DNA of 32,975 nucleotides from Bacillus_I endophytica_A (GTDB lineage: Bacteria > Bacillota > Bacilli > Bacillales > Bacillaceae_H), in contig NZ_JALAMS010000076.1 of NCBI RefSeq assembly GCF_026790145.1, forward strand, positions 1 through 32,975, written 5' to 3'. The first letter of the stretch is position 1, and each line of letters begins with the position of its first letter. Shown one piece after another: positions 22,896 through 30,997 of the stretch. The translations under genes were made by a program, and so were the position numbers. Below the pieces are notes generated by a model. The model searched no databases, was not told where the DNA came from, and saw only the letters and a list, made by a program, of their open reading frames with translations.

Positions 22896-23767
22896 TTTTT
22901 GACCTCCTCTTTTGACTTGTTTGTATAATCGTATACACCTTTACCTGATTTCCGGCCTAGACGCCCAGCTTTCACATATTGCTCCAGTAACGGAGCTGGT
23001 CGGTATTTTTCACCTAACTTTTCATGTAAATACTTTAAATTATTTAAACGTGCATCTAACCCTACCAAATCGACAAGTTCAAATGGACCCATTGGATAAT
23101 TTAATCCTAGTTTAATAGCTTTATCAATTTCCTCTGGCGTACCTAATCCTTCTTGTAACATATAAAAAGCCTCGTTTCCTACTAACGCACTGATTCGACT
23201 CGTTACAAATCCAGGAAACTCATTAATCACAACGCTTTTTTTCCCCATTTGCTCTGCTACTTCTTTAATAAGTTGTGCTGTTTCATCACTGGTTTCTAAG
23301 CCGCGGACGATTTCAACAAGCGGCATCTTATGTACTGGATTAAAAAAGTGCATAGCAATTGTTTTTTCGGGGCGTTTAGCATATGAAGCAATTTCTGTCG
23401 GACTCATTGTTGAAGTATTAGTAGCGAAAATACAGGAATCAGACGCATATTCTTCTAGATTATGAAACACTCCTCTTTTAATTTCTGTTTTTTCAGGCAC
23501 AGCTTCAATGATTAAGTCTGCTTGACTTCCTGCCCTTTTTAAATCTGTAGAATAGGAAAGATTTCTTTTAGCTTGTAAAACTAATTCGCTAGAAATATGG
23601 CCACGATTTAAACTCTTTTCAAATAAACTAACAATCTCTTTTTCGGCATTTTGTAAAGCAGATTCATCCACATCTATTAATGTAACCGAATACCCCCCTA
23701 CAGCTGATACGTAAGCAATACCTCTGCCCATTACACCAGAACCTACTACGACAATATTATTTATCAT
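22892..23767 (-). CDS. paaH: 3-hydroxyacyl-CoA dehydrogenase (3-hydroxyadipyl-CoA dehydrogenase)
   Basis: 291 residues, single-function form. VGSGVMGRG (from residue 8) is the NAD fold. IDVDE holds the acidic residue that selects NAD over NADP. AMHFFNPVHKMPLVEIVRG contains the catalytic His140 and Glu152. FPGFVTSRI and YPMGPFELVDLVGLD form the C-terminal dimer domain. It oxidises 3-hydroxyadipyl-CoA to 3-oxoadipyl-CoA ahead of the thiolase with which it overlaps. A hairpin separates it from the upstream aldehyde dehydrogenase gene, yet the strand and order indicate one operon. It could equally serve as a 3-hydroxybutyryl-CoA dehydrogenase. Confidence 0.92.
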   Translation of the reverse strand: MINNIVVVGSGVMGRGIAYVSAVGGYSVTLIDVDESALQNAEKEIVSLFEKSLNRGHISSELVLQAKRNLSYSTDLKRAGSQADLIIEAVPEKTEIKRGVFHNLEEYASDSCIFATNTSTMSPTEIASYAKRPEKTIAMHFFNPVHKMPLVEIVRGLETSDETAQLIKEVAEQMGKKSVVINEFPGFVTSRISALVGNEAFYMLQEGLGTPEEIDKAIKLGLNYPMGPFELVDLVGLDARLNNLKYLHEKLGEKYRPAPLLEQYVKAGRLGRKSGKGVYDYTNKSKEEVKK

Positions 23768-23801
23768 TGTTCCGTTCCCCCCTTATGTTTTACTTAAAAG
23801 A

Positions 23802-23836
23802 GTACGGATAAAACTCTTATAGAGCTTTATCCGTAC
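23802..23836 (-). terminator. intra-operon hairpin between the aldehyde dehydrogenase gene and paaH
   Basis: GTACGGATAAA (23802-23812) pairs with TTTATCCGTAC (23826-23836), with inner CTCT/AGAG. TCTTTTAAG follows on the minus strand. Probably a partial terminator or mRNA-processing stem. Confidence 0.55.
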
Positions 23837-23847
23837 GTATTCTAGGC

Positions 23848-25365
23848 TTACAAGCCAAATGGATTCAAAGGACGGCTTCCATAGTAAGAAATAATACTTT
23901 TTGTTTCTGTATATAAATCAAGCGTTTCAATGCATAACTCACGGCCAAAGCCTGACTGTTTATATCCACCAAATGGAGTGCCTGGGAATGCAGAGAATGG
24001 ACAATTGACCATTACAATACCAGCTTGAATTTGGTTTGCTACACGTGTAGCACGCGCTCCATCTTTTGTCCAAAGAGCTGAACCTAAGCCAAATTCTGTA
24101 TCATTTGCGAGTTTAATCGCCTCTTTTTCATCTGTAAATTTCATAATCACAACAACAGGACCGAAGATTTCTTCATTTACTACTTTCATTTGATGATTAA
24201 CATTTGCGATAACAGTAGGTTCATACCAAAAGCCATTTTCAAATCCTTTTACTTCGGCAACTTTGCCGCCAGTTAAAATATCTGCCCCATCCTGTACTGC
24301 GGATTTTACATAGCCATCAATGACATCTAGTTGATTTTGATCAATGACCGCCCCAATGTGTGTACCTTTATCAAATGGATCTCCTAATGTTAATTTTTTT
24401 GTTTTTTCAACAAACTTACGAACAAACTCATCATAAATACTTTCATGTACATATAAACGAGAACGAGCTTCACATGATTGTCCTGTATTATAGAAGATTC
24501 CAAATAATGATCCATCAACTGCTGCATCTAGATCTGCATCATCAAACACGATGTTTGGAGATTTCCCTCCTAACTCTAACGTTACGCGTTTTAACGTTTG
24601 TGACGCTCTTTCCATAATATTTTTTCCGATCGGAGTTGAACCAGTAAAGGCAACTTTGTCCACTTGTTTATGTTCAACTAAATAATTCCCAACTTCTGAT
24701 CCAGAACCTGGAATAACATTTACTACGCCTTCTGGTACACCAGCTTCAAGACAAATTTCGCCTAGAATGATGGCTGTTAATGGTGTTAGGGAAGCTGGTT
24801 TAACAATCACAGAACATCCTACAGCTAGAGCAGGAGCAATTTTCCATGCTGCCATCATTAATGGGTAGTTCCAAGGAATAATTTGAGCGCAAACTCCGAC
24901 AGGCTCTTTTTCTGTATAATTTTGAAATTGCCCTGGTACGCTATTAACAGCACCACGATGACCAACAATAGCTGAAGCGTAAAATTCGAAATCCTCAATT
25001 GCCTGCATGACTTGCCCTTGTGCCGCATGAAGAGATTTTCCTGTATCCAAAATCTCTAACTCTACTAATTCATTGAATCTAGCACGCATAATTGAGGCAA
25101 TTTTATTTATAGTACGCGAGCGTTTATTAACGGGGTACTTCTTCCATTTTCCATAATCAAATGCTTGACGAGCTGCCTGAATTGCCTTTTCTGTATCTTC
25201 TTTAGAGGCTTTTGCTACTTCAGCGATGACTTCACCTGTTGCAGGATTATACGTTTTAAATGTTGAACCATTGCTACTTTCTAGTTTTTCTCCATTAATG
25301 ATAAGATGATAAAATTTTCTCTTCATTTCCGGTTTTTCTACTTTTGTTTCTTGAACTGTTGACAT
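23848..25365 (-). CDS. aldehyde dehydrogenase of the phenylacetate cluster
   Basis: 505 residues from ATG 25363-25365, with AAAGGAG eight bases upstream; a GTG nine bases earlier abuts the site. Standard ALDH motifs: PWNYP with Asn165, FTGSTPIGK for NAD, Glu264 in LELGGKSP, Cys298 in NTGQSCEARSR. It oxidises an aldehyde with NAD(P). Position between paaG and paaH suggests it oxidises the ring-opened 3-oxo-5,6-dehydrosuberyl-CoA semialdehyde, the job of the ALDH half of PaaZ. The MaoC-like hydrolase half of PaaZ is missing here. A phenylacetaldehyde dehydrogenase role is the main alternative. It lies 14 bases after paaG. Confidence 0.88.
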   Translation of the reverse strand: MSTVQETKVEKPEMKRKFYHLIINGEKLESSNGSTFKTYNPATGEVIAEVAKASKEDTEKAIQAARQAFDYGKWKKYPVNKRSRTINKIASIMRARFNELVELEILDTGKSLHAAQGQVMQAIEDFEFYASAIVGHRGAVNSVPGQFQNYTEKEPVGVCAQIIPWNYPLMMAAWKIAPALAVGCSVIVKPASLTPLTAIILGEICLEAGVPEGVVNVIPGSGSEVGNYLVEHKQVDKVAFTGSTPIGKNIMERASQTLKRVTLELGGKSPNIVFDDADLDAAVDGSLFGIFYNTGQSCEARSRLYVHESIYDEFVRKFVEKTKKLTLGDPFDKGTHIGAVIDQNQLDVIDGYVKSAVQDGADILTGGKVAEVKGFENGFWYEPTVIANVNHQMKVVNEEIFGPVVVIMKFTDEKEAIKLANDTEFGLGSALWTKDGARATRVANQIQAGIVMVNCPFSAFPGTPFGGYKQSGFGRELCIETLDLYTETKSIISYYGSRPLNPFGL

Positions 25366-25379
25366 ATAATCCACTCCTT

Positions 25380-26153
25380 TTAATTTCCGATAAAAACAGG
25401 TTTTTGTTTTTCTAAAAATGCTTGAACACCATGTCGATGATCTTCTGTTGTTCCAGCTATTCGCTGACCTTCCGCTTCTTTTTCTAAATATTCATTAAGA
25501 GATAGGTCATTCGCTAATTTTAAATATCGTTTAATTAAACCGATTGCCTTTGTTGGCATAGTTGCTAAACGTACAGCAAATTCTTTCACTTCTTTTTCCC
25601 ATGTATCTAATGAAATGACCTTTGTTGCTAACCCTAAATGTTCGGCTTCAATCGCTGAAATCTTTTCTCCTAAAATAGCTAATTCTGCTGCTTTCGCCTG
25701 ACCAATTAATTTTGAAAGAAAGTACAAGTTCCCTGAGTCTGGAATGAGTCCAACGTGAATAAACGCATTCACAAAACTTGCTTTTTCTGATACTAATCTA
25801 AAGTCACATGCAAGGGCCAAGCTAAATCCGGCCCCTGCTGCAGTACCATTTACTGCAGCTATAATAGGCTTTTCACACATCATAATTTGCTTTATCATTG
25901 GGGCGTAATGCTCCCGTAAAACCTGACCGTGATCCATGTGTTCATCAACTTCTGCTAAATCTTGACCAGAACAAAAGGCACGTCCTTCACCAGTAATAGC
26001 AATGCAACGGACATTTTCATCTAAGGAAGCATCTTTGATAGCTGATTTAATCTCATGATTCATTTGAGCAATGAACGCATTAAGCTTGTTAGGTCTATTT
26101 AAGATCAGCCAAGCTACTCCATCTCGGACATTATATTGAATGGTTTCAAACAT
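25380..26153 (-). CDS. paaG: ring-1,2-epoxyphenylacetyl-CoA isomerase (PaaG)
   Basis: 257 residues, crotonase fold. FCSGQDLAEVDE gives the oxyanion hole. The hydratase glutamates are absent (AAGAGFSLALACD) while HVGLIPDSGNLYFLSKLIGQ supplies Asp139. The loss of Glu and the LIPDSG Asp are the pattern of PaaG isomerases, which turn the epoxide into oxepin-CoA and also shift a double bond later in the pathway. Lies 14 bases after the PaaF-type gene and before the aldehyde dehydrogenase. Start ATG 26151-26153 with a GGAG site. Confidence 0.9.
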   Translation of the reverse strand: MFETIQYNVRDGVAWLILNRPNKLNAFIAQMNHEIKSAIKDASLDENVRCIAITGEGRAFCSGQDLAEVDEHMDHGQVLREHYAPMIKQIMMCEKPIIAAVNGTAAGAGFSLALACDFRLVSEKASFVNAFIHVGLIPDSGNLYFLSKLIGQAKAAELAILGEKISAIEAEHLGLATKVISLDTWEKEVKEFAVRLATMPTKAIGLIKRYLKLANDLSLNEYLEKEAEGQRIAGTTEDHRHGVQAFLEKQKPVFIGN

Positions 26154-26167
26154 ACTTTTTAATCTCC

Positions 26168-26944
26168 TTATTTTCCTTTAAATTCTGGCTTTCTTTTCTC
26201 AGAAAACGCTTTCATTCCTTCTTTTTGATCTTCTGAAGAAAACAATAGATAGAAGTTCTTCCTCTCATATTGCATCCCTTCATATAAAGGGTAATCTACT
26301 GCTTTATTGACAGAATCCTTAATGAGACGCAAGGATAAAGGAGGTTGTTTAGATAACTTTTTAGCGAATTTGAACGTTTCTTCCATTAATAGCTCATGAG
26401 CAACGATTTTGTTAACCAAGCCATACTTTAAAGCCTCTTCCACAGGAATTCTGTCTCCTGTCCAAAGCCATTCCAACGCTTTTGCTCTTCCCACAACCTT
26501 TGTAAGACGTTGTGTTCCCCCTGCTCCTGGCATCACACCAATATTTACTTCTGGAAATGAAAATTCAGTACCGTTTGCTGCAATTAACAGATCACAGCAA
26601 AGCGCTAACTCAAACCCTCCGCCAAATACAAATCCTTGTACAGCTCCAATAATCGGTTTTTTTATCAATGAAAGACGATCCCAATCAGCAAATTGATTTA
26701 ACAGCTCTAAATGAATAGGTCCATCATTAGCCATTTCTTCAATATCAGCGCCAGCTGAGAAAGCGCGCCCTTTTCCTGTTAGTAATATTGTGACTACTTC
26801 ATTATTCCGATCAAGCATTTCCATAGATTCAACGATTTCTCTTACCATTGTACGATTCAATGCGTTGTACTGTTTAGGCCGATTAAGTTCAATGATTCCT
26901 ACTTGATCTCTAATCGAGGTTTCAATAAATTCGAAAGTGCTCAC
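26168..26944 (-). CDS. paaF: 2,3-dehydroadipyl-CoA hydratase (PaaF-type enoyl-CoA hydratase)
   Basis: 258 residues. FSAGADIEEMA forms the oxyanion hole. Glu112 (FGGGFELALCCD) and Glu132 (FPEVNIGVMPGAGGTQRL) are the pair needed for water addition, and the C-terminal FSEKRKPEFKGK is the usual crotonase tail. It should hydrate 2,3-dehydroadipyl-CoA to 3-hydroxyadipyl-CoA for PaaH. It overlaps the EthD gene by four bases, indicating coupled translation. The crotonase at 20852 has the same active-site pair, so the division of labour between them is unproven. Confidence 0.88.
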   Translation of the reverse strand: MSTFEFIETSIRDQVGIIELNRPKQYNALNRTMVREIVESMEMLDRNNEVVTILLTGKGRAFSAGADIEEMANDGPIHLELLNQFADWDRLSLIKKPIIGAVQGFVFGGGFELALCCDLLIAANGTEFSFPEVNIGVMPGAGGTQRLTKVVGRAKALEWLWTGDRIPVEEALKYGLVNKIVAHELLMEETFKFAKKLSKQPPLSLRLIKDSVNKAVDYPLYEGMQYERKNFYLLFSSEDQKEGMKAFSEKRKPEFKGK

Positions 26945-27246
26945 TTTACTTCCTCACCAATCATTAAGGTAACAAGCTCTGCTGCAAATCCCATCAAATC
27001 TTTTCCAGATGCTTTGCCTTCAGCTGATTTTAATCCTTGTTTTAGAGCTTCATGATCATCATAGTACATTTCACATAATAGATAATATTTACCTTCTCCA
27101 CCCATAGGAGAACCTACGATTTTTGTTACTTCCATCTTGCGAAGACCTGGGATTTTTTCTGTAATTGGTCCATGTACATTAAAGTAATGCTCATCAAACT
27201 CCTCTTTGTTTTCAGGATGCTTATATAACGCGATTAATTTTACCAT
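26941..27246 (-). CDS. EthD-family protein of the phenylacetate cluster
   Basis: 101 residues, a small alpha-beta barrel (dimeric ferredoxin-like) domain. VKLIALYKHPENKEEFDEHY followed by FNVHGPITEKIPGLRKMEV is the EthD signature, and AELVTLMIGEEVK ends the domain. EthD-type proteins accompany oxygenases; some isomerise or dehydrate reactive products, and many have no known activity. Here it is inserted between paaD and paaF, so it may handle a reactive epoxide or oxepin intermediate. Start ATG 27244-27246 behind AGGAGAGG. Confidence 0.82.
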   Translation of the reverse strand: MVKLIALYKHPENKEEFDEHYFNVHGPITEKIPGLRKMEVTKIVGSPMGGEGKYYLLCEMYYDDHEALKQGLKSAEGKASGKDLMGFAAELVTLMIGEEVK

Positions 27247-27268
27247 TTTATTCCTCTCCTTTTTTTGT

Positions 27269-27766
27269 TTATAATAAGGCTGACATTGGTTTCATTGCCT
27301 CAAATGGATTTTTACAGCTTTTACAATATAAAATACTTCGACAGGCCGTAGGTCCAAAAATATTCTCCATTGTGACATACGTGGATTCGCAATATGGACA
27401 ATCAATATGCCATGATCCATCTTCTTTCATATGGCTAGGGGGAGATATCCCAAATTTTTTTAGATTTTGGCGTCCTTTTTCAGTAATGCGATCAGATGTC
27501 CAAGGAGGTGAGTGAATAAATTCTACCTGTACATGTTCAATGGCGTGTGCATTTTTTACCGCCTGTACGATGTTACTTTTAATAATTTCAAGAGCTGGAC
27601 ATCCGGAAAAAGTAGGAATAACTTGAATATAAATGCTATCTTCCCGGACCATAACCTTTTCTACCATTCCTAAATCGAGAATACTTACAGTATCGATCTC
27701 CGGATCTTTTACTTGTTTTAATGTATCCAGCACATCTTGAATCGTAACGCTTAAGCGTGCAACCAT
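27269..27766 (-). CDS. paaD: phenylacetyl-CoA epoxidase assembly factor PaaD
   Basis: 165 residues from ATG 27764-27766; a GTG nine bases earlier is part of the AGAGGTG site. The N-terminal MIP18/DUF59 domain has DPEIDTVSILDLGMVEKV and TFSGCPALEII. The C-terminal zinc or iron ribbon has CPYC near residue 122 and a CRSILYCKSC segment. PaaD is thought to help assemble or repair the di-iron/Fe-S components of the epoxidase. It follows paaC by 25 bases. No paaE follows it, which departs from the E. coli paaABCDE order. Confidence 0.92.
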   Translation of the reverse strand: MVARLSVTIQDVLDTLKQVKDPEIDTVSILDLGMVEKVMVREDSIYIQVIPTFSGCPALEIIKSNIVQAVKNAHAIEHVQVEFIHSPPWTSDRITEKGRQNLKKFGISPPSHMKEDGSWHIDCPYCESTYVTMENIFGPTACRSILYCKSCKNPFEAMKPMSALL

Positions 27767-27791
27767 TTTTTTCACCTCTTTCTCTATGTGC

Positions 27792-28604
27792 TTACCAAGG
27801 GACTGCTGGATCTATGCGGTATACTTCCCCTAATGTTAACAGGGCCTCGTCTAACTCATCTGTATGCTCACCATTTCGTCCGTTCTTATTGTGAGCCTCT
27901 ATCTCTCTAGGAAGCTCTGCTCCAACTGATTCTAATACAGGACTAAGAGCTGCTACCCATCTTTCTTTTAATACATTTTCTTCTTCAATCAAGTTAAACT
28001 GTGGGATAGATTCCCCATGAGCTCCAAAGGAGAACACATCATCAAAGTCTTTCATTACTTTCCTAATGGCCTCATTCATCCGTTTTTTTGCTTCATCTGT
28101 CGTGCTTAATAATTGAACAAACCATGTTTTCCAATGAAGAAGATGATAGTACAATTCCATGTTAATTTTCACAGCAATATCAGCGAGAGACGGATAACTA
28201 CTTTGTTTTAAGGAATCAATTTTCACCTTTTTTACTAGTGTATAGAAGTAATTTCTCACTACTGCATAAGCCCAATCATACTGAGGATCTTCCATATAAT
28301 GACCAGGACCATTGACTCGTTCAACTAGAATGCTATTTTTTCGTTCGGAGGCTGGTCTAGCATGAGCTAATTCATCTGCGCTTCCATGCCCCAGTTCTTC
28401 TAATAGGCGATAATACAAAACAGCATGCCCCATGCTATCTTGACTGATCGAGGAAGAAGCCACATCTTCTTCGATATGTGGAGCTAATCCTAGCCACTCG
28501 GAACCACGGTAAGAGAAGAGAAAGTCATCATCTGCAAGCTGAAATAGTAATTCTGTCAGAGCTTTTGTATAATCTAGATTCGTAAGGTTGGCTGTTGCAC
28601 TCAT
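27792..28604 (-). CDS. paaC: phenylacetyl-CoA epoxidase subunit PaaC
   Basis: 270 residues from ATG 28602-28604, which overlaps the paaB stop (ATGA) behind GGGGAGGA. A helical ferritin-like domain: TELLFQLADDDFLFSYRGSE, ISQDSMGHAVLYYRLLEELG, and the INMELYYHLLHWKTWFVQLL helix. The DSMGH segment replaces the iron-binding E-x2-H of PaaA; PaaC is the structural partner that lacks a working di-iron site and forms the PaaAC core. The C-terminal REIEAHNKNGRNGEHTDELD segment is typical of PaaC. Confidence 0.93.
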   Translation of the reverse strand: MSATANLTNLDYTKALTELLFQLADDDFLFSYRGSEWLGLAPHIEEDVASSSISQDSMGHAVLYYRLLEELGHGSADELAHARPASERKNSILVERVNGPGHYMEDPQYDWAYAVVRNYFYTLVKKVKIDSLKQSSYPSLADIAVKINMELYYHLLHWKTWFVQLLSTTDEAKKRMNEAIRKVMKDFDDVFSFGAHGESIPQFNLIEEENVLKERWVAALSPVLESVGAELPREIEAHNKNGRNGEHTDELDEALLTLGEVYRIDPAVPW

Positions 28605-28951
28605 TTTTTTGTTCCTCCCCATGACAAAATTTCTTTTTCATCCAGCATTTGTTGTTCATAATGACGCCATTTCTTCTTTAAATAGCCATACCCTTTTGTT
28701 GTCCGATATTGTTTGTTGTCTAAGCGTGCGAGGATCTGTTTTTCTTCGGGATTTATCCCGCGAATATCAGTACGATTAACGACCCAAATATCAGTAACTG
28801 GTTCACGACGCATAAAGTTCTCTTGAGCCATCACTAAAGCCATGTCAGCGTTTGGTGCAAGTAGACTGAATTGGTGTTGAAATGAAGAATTAGGTGTACG
28901 TTTACTAAAAACCTCATACTCTTGGTAGAATGTTTTTTTATTAGTTTCCAT
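28601..28951 (-). CDS. paaB: phenylacetyl-CoA epoxidase subunit PaaB
   Basis: 116 residues. EYEVFSKRTPNSSFQHQFSL, ADMALVMAQENFMRREPVTD and IWVVNRTDI are the conserved PaaB strands and helix. The C-terminal part (KGYGYLKKKWRHYEQQMLDE) is longer than in E. coli PaaB (95 residues) and matches the Gram-positive form. PaaB bridges the PaaAC heterodimers in the epoxidase and is needed for activity. It sits 17 bases after paaA and is coupled to paaC by an ATGA overlap. Confidence 0.93.
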   Translation of the reverse strand: METNKKTFYQEYEVFSKRTPNSSFQHQFSLLAPNADMALVMAQENFMRREPVTDIWVVNRTDIRGINPEEKQILARLDNKQYRTTKGYGYLKKKWRHYEQQMLDEKEILSWGGTKK

Positions 28952-28968
28952 CCGTCTATACTCCTTTC

Positions 28969-29919
28969 CTAGCTAATCGCTGCGCTTAGTGCTTCACGTA
29001 CCCATGCGTTACTTTCGTAAGAAGTTCGGCGAAGGTTAAGTCGCGCCTCGGAACGAGGTCCTTGATTTTTAATGATTTTCTTAAATTCATTCCAATCCGG
29101 TTGTTGATAAATCCATGTTTTTTGTTCTTCATCATAGTGAAGCGATGGATCTGGAATCGTTAACCCCAGTGATAAAATACGAGGAATGTATTTAGTAAGA
29201 AAATCCTGTCTCAATTCTTCATTTGTTTTTGTGCGAATTTTATATTTTACGGTTACGTCTTGTTTAGAAGTACCCGTTGTATTACTTGTCGCTGGACCAA
29301 AGAACATAAGTAGAGAATCCCACCAGCGATTTAATGCTTCTTGAATCATGGCTTTTTGTACTTCTGTTCCTTCTGCTAGGGCCATAATAATAGCCTCTCC
29401 GTGCTGAGCATGAAAGACCTCTTCTGCACAAATTCGTTGAAGAGCACGTGCATAGGGACCATATGAAGCACCTAACATATTTGTTTGGGTGATAATGGCT
29501 GCGCCATCTACTAACCAACCAATTAGCCCAGCATCTCCCCACGTTTTAGCTGGCATATGAAATACATTATGAAACTTAAGATCTCCATTAAAGAGATCTT
29601 GCATTAAGTCCCCTCGGTTTTTTCCGTAAGGCTTTAATAAATCTTCAGCAACACGTAATAATAATTGACCATGTCCCATTTCATCTTGTACTTTAGCCAT
29701 AATCCCGAGCTTACGATGAAGAGAAGGAGCTTTAGGAACCCATTCTTTTTCAGGAAGCGCTCCCATTATTTCGCTAATTCCATGCATGGAGATTAATTTA
29801 ATCAATGTTACTCGATATTCTTCTGGCATCCAGTCTTCTGCCTCAATTTTTTCACCTGATTCAATGCGGTGTATAAAATTTTCAAGTTTTTCTTTTTCTG
29901 TAATTTTAGTTGTACTCAT
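28969..29919 (-). CDS. paaA: phenylacetyl-CoA epoxidase catalytic subunit PaaA
   Basis: 316 residues, the expected size. The di-iron site is readable: Glu50 region (GISEIMGALPEKEW), Glu80-x-x-His83 in QDEMGHGQLLL, and Glu167-x-x-His170 in CAEEVFHAQHGEA. Long helices carry substrate residues (FHMPAKTWGDAGLIGWLVDG). It epoxidises the ring of phenylacetyl-CoA using O2 and electrons from a reductase that is not encoded in the window. It is the first gene of an 11-gene minus-strand series. Start ATG 29917-29919 with GGGGAGGGA upstream, preceded by a 1.08-kb AT-rich leader with repeated GTTATA motifs. Confidence 0.95.
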   Translation of the reverse strand: MSTTKITEKEKLENFIHRIESGEKIEAEDWMPEEYRVTLIKLISMHGISEIMGALPEKEWVPKAPSLHRKLGIMAKVQDEMGHGQLLLRVAEDLLKPYGKNRGDLMQDLFNGDLKFHNVFHMPAKTWGDAGLIGWLVDGAAIITQTNMLGASYGPYARALQRICAEEVFHAQHGEAIIMALAEGTEVQKAMIQEALNRWWDSLLMFFGPATSNTTGTSKQDVTVKYKIRTKTNEELRQDFLTKYIPRILSLGLTIPDPSLHYDEEQKTWIYQQPDWNEFKKIIKNQGPRSEARLNLRRTSYESNAWVREALSAAIS

Positions 29920-30191
29920 TCTTTATCCCTCCCCACAACTTCCATAACGGTTTTTAAGTGTTATTACTTTTTTTGGTTATGTTGTAATACACAATTGCTT
30001 CTCCATATCTTTAGAAACAAATAAAGATTGTTCTTTATCCCTCTCCTATTGCATTTTTCGTGTCAATTCATCCCTTTATAACACCAACTATTTATACACT
30101 TATTGAAGACTTATAAATAGTTGAAATGCTATGGAATATGAATTCAACATCAACTTACAATATAACGAAAAAAAATATTTTTTTATTTTAT

Positions 30192-30218
30192 TGTTATATC
30201 GTTGGGTATAATATAACA
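30192..30218. promoter_or_regulatory. candidate PaaX (or local regulator) operator
   Basis: TGTTATAT (30192-30199), 11 bases, ATATAACA (30211-30218): a perfect 8-base dyad at one-turn-plus spacing, in the paaA leader. Related half-sites recur in the island. Confidence 0.45.
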
Positions 30219-30898
30219 CGTTTTTTATCATTTGTATATATTTTCTGAAATTTCTTGATTAATTTTTTTGATGTTTAAAATATGAGCACCTTCTAAAAAT
30301 AATAGATCAAATCTCATTAAATCTTTTGGATAAAGAAAGATTTATCAATTCAGACGTATGCTTTTCTTATATCTTTTCTTATCTATTTAAATCTTACCAA
30401 ATCATAAAGGACAGATTGTATATCCCCCATTTGTAACTAATGTCATTTACTCTTCTTCCTTAATGGCTATACCCTTTATTCTACTCTTCTTTTTATTTAT
30501 ACCGTTCCTCAATCCCCTTCGGTAGGAATTGTATAATAAACTCTCTCCCCTTTTCTATTCATTCACACATCATTATTTTTTAAACAAATTATAAAGTAAT
30601 AAAAACGACAAACATAACACACATATATAAAATTACTATAATTTCGTTATATATAATTTCCGCTTTTTTCATGTCATTTTAATTTTTAATTAATATAAGA
30701 AAAAGTTCTCCTTCTTATTTTCGCAAATTAAACTTCATACATGAAAAGACTCATGATTCCCCTCTTTTTAAACTGGAATAAAACCAAACCTAAAAACATG
30801 ATCCATAATTGGAACTCAGCATTTTTTCTTATGTTTTTAAAATAAAAGGGGGAGAAATATCAAAAAATATTTACAATTCGCTCATTTTATGATAATTT

Positions 30899-30927
30899 TT
30901 GAATGTGTTATATAACTTTTTTATAGT
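30899..30927 (+). promoter_or_regulatory. paaK promoter with operator-like palindrome
   Basis: TTGAAT (30899-30904), a 17-base spacer, TATAGT (30922-30927). The spacer holds the palindrome GTTATATAAC (30907-30916), where a bound repressor would block polymerase. Confidence 0.6.
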
Positions 30928-30953
30928 TATAGTTTTTAAATTGTTATATTTTT

Positions 30954-30967
30954 TGTAAGCGTTTTAA
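30954..30967 (+). promoter_or_regulatory. cre-like site downstream of the paaK promoter
   Basis: TGTAAGCGTTTTAA matches the CcpA consensus TGWNANCGNTNWCA except at one position. It lies 27-40 bases after the -10, a position where CcpA acts as a roadblock. Confidence 0.45.
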
Positions 30968-30997
30968 TTAAAAGGGATACGAAAGGGGATAAAATTT

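Larger units (their letters stand above)
29920..30997. other. 1.08-kb AT-rich control region between paaA and paaK
   Basis: No gene, RNA or mobile element is recognised. It is very AT-rich with repeated GTTATA cores: ATATAACG (30160), the TGTTATAT/ATATAACA dyad (30192-30218), CGTTATAT (30645), GTTATATAAC (30907) and TGTTATAT (30942). Nearer paaA is a CATAAC/GTTATG pair (29942-29947, 29977-29982). A clear promoter is seen only for paaK; the paaA promoter could not be fixed. Confidence 0.6.

Noticed and set aside
30182..30940. Sigma-54 (-24/-12) promoter in the paaA-paaK region
   Set aside because: No TGGCA-N7-TGC-type element was found; the paaK promoter fits sigma-A.
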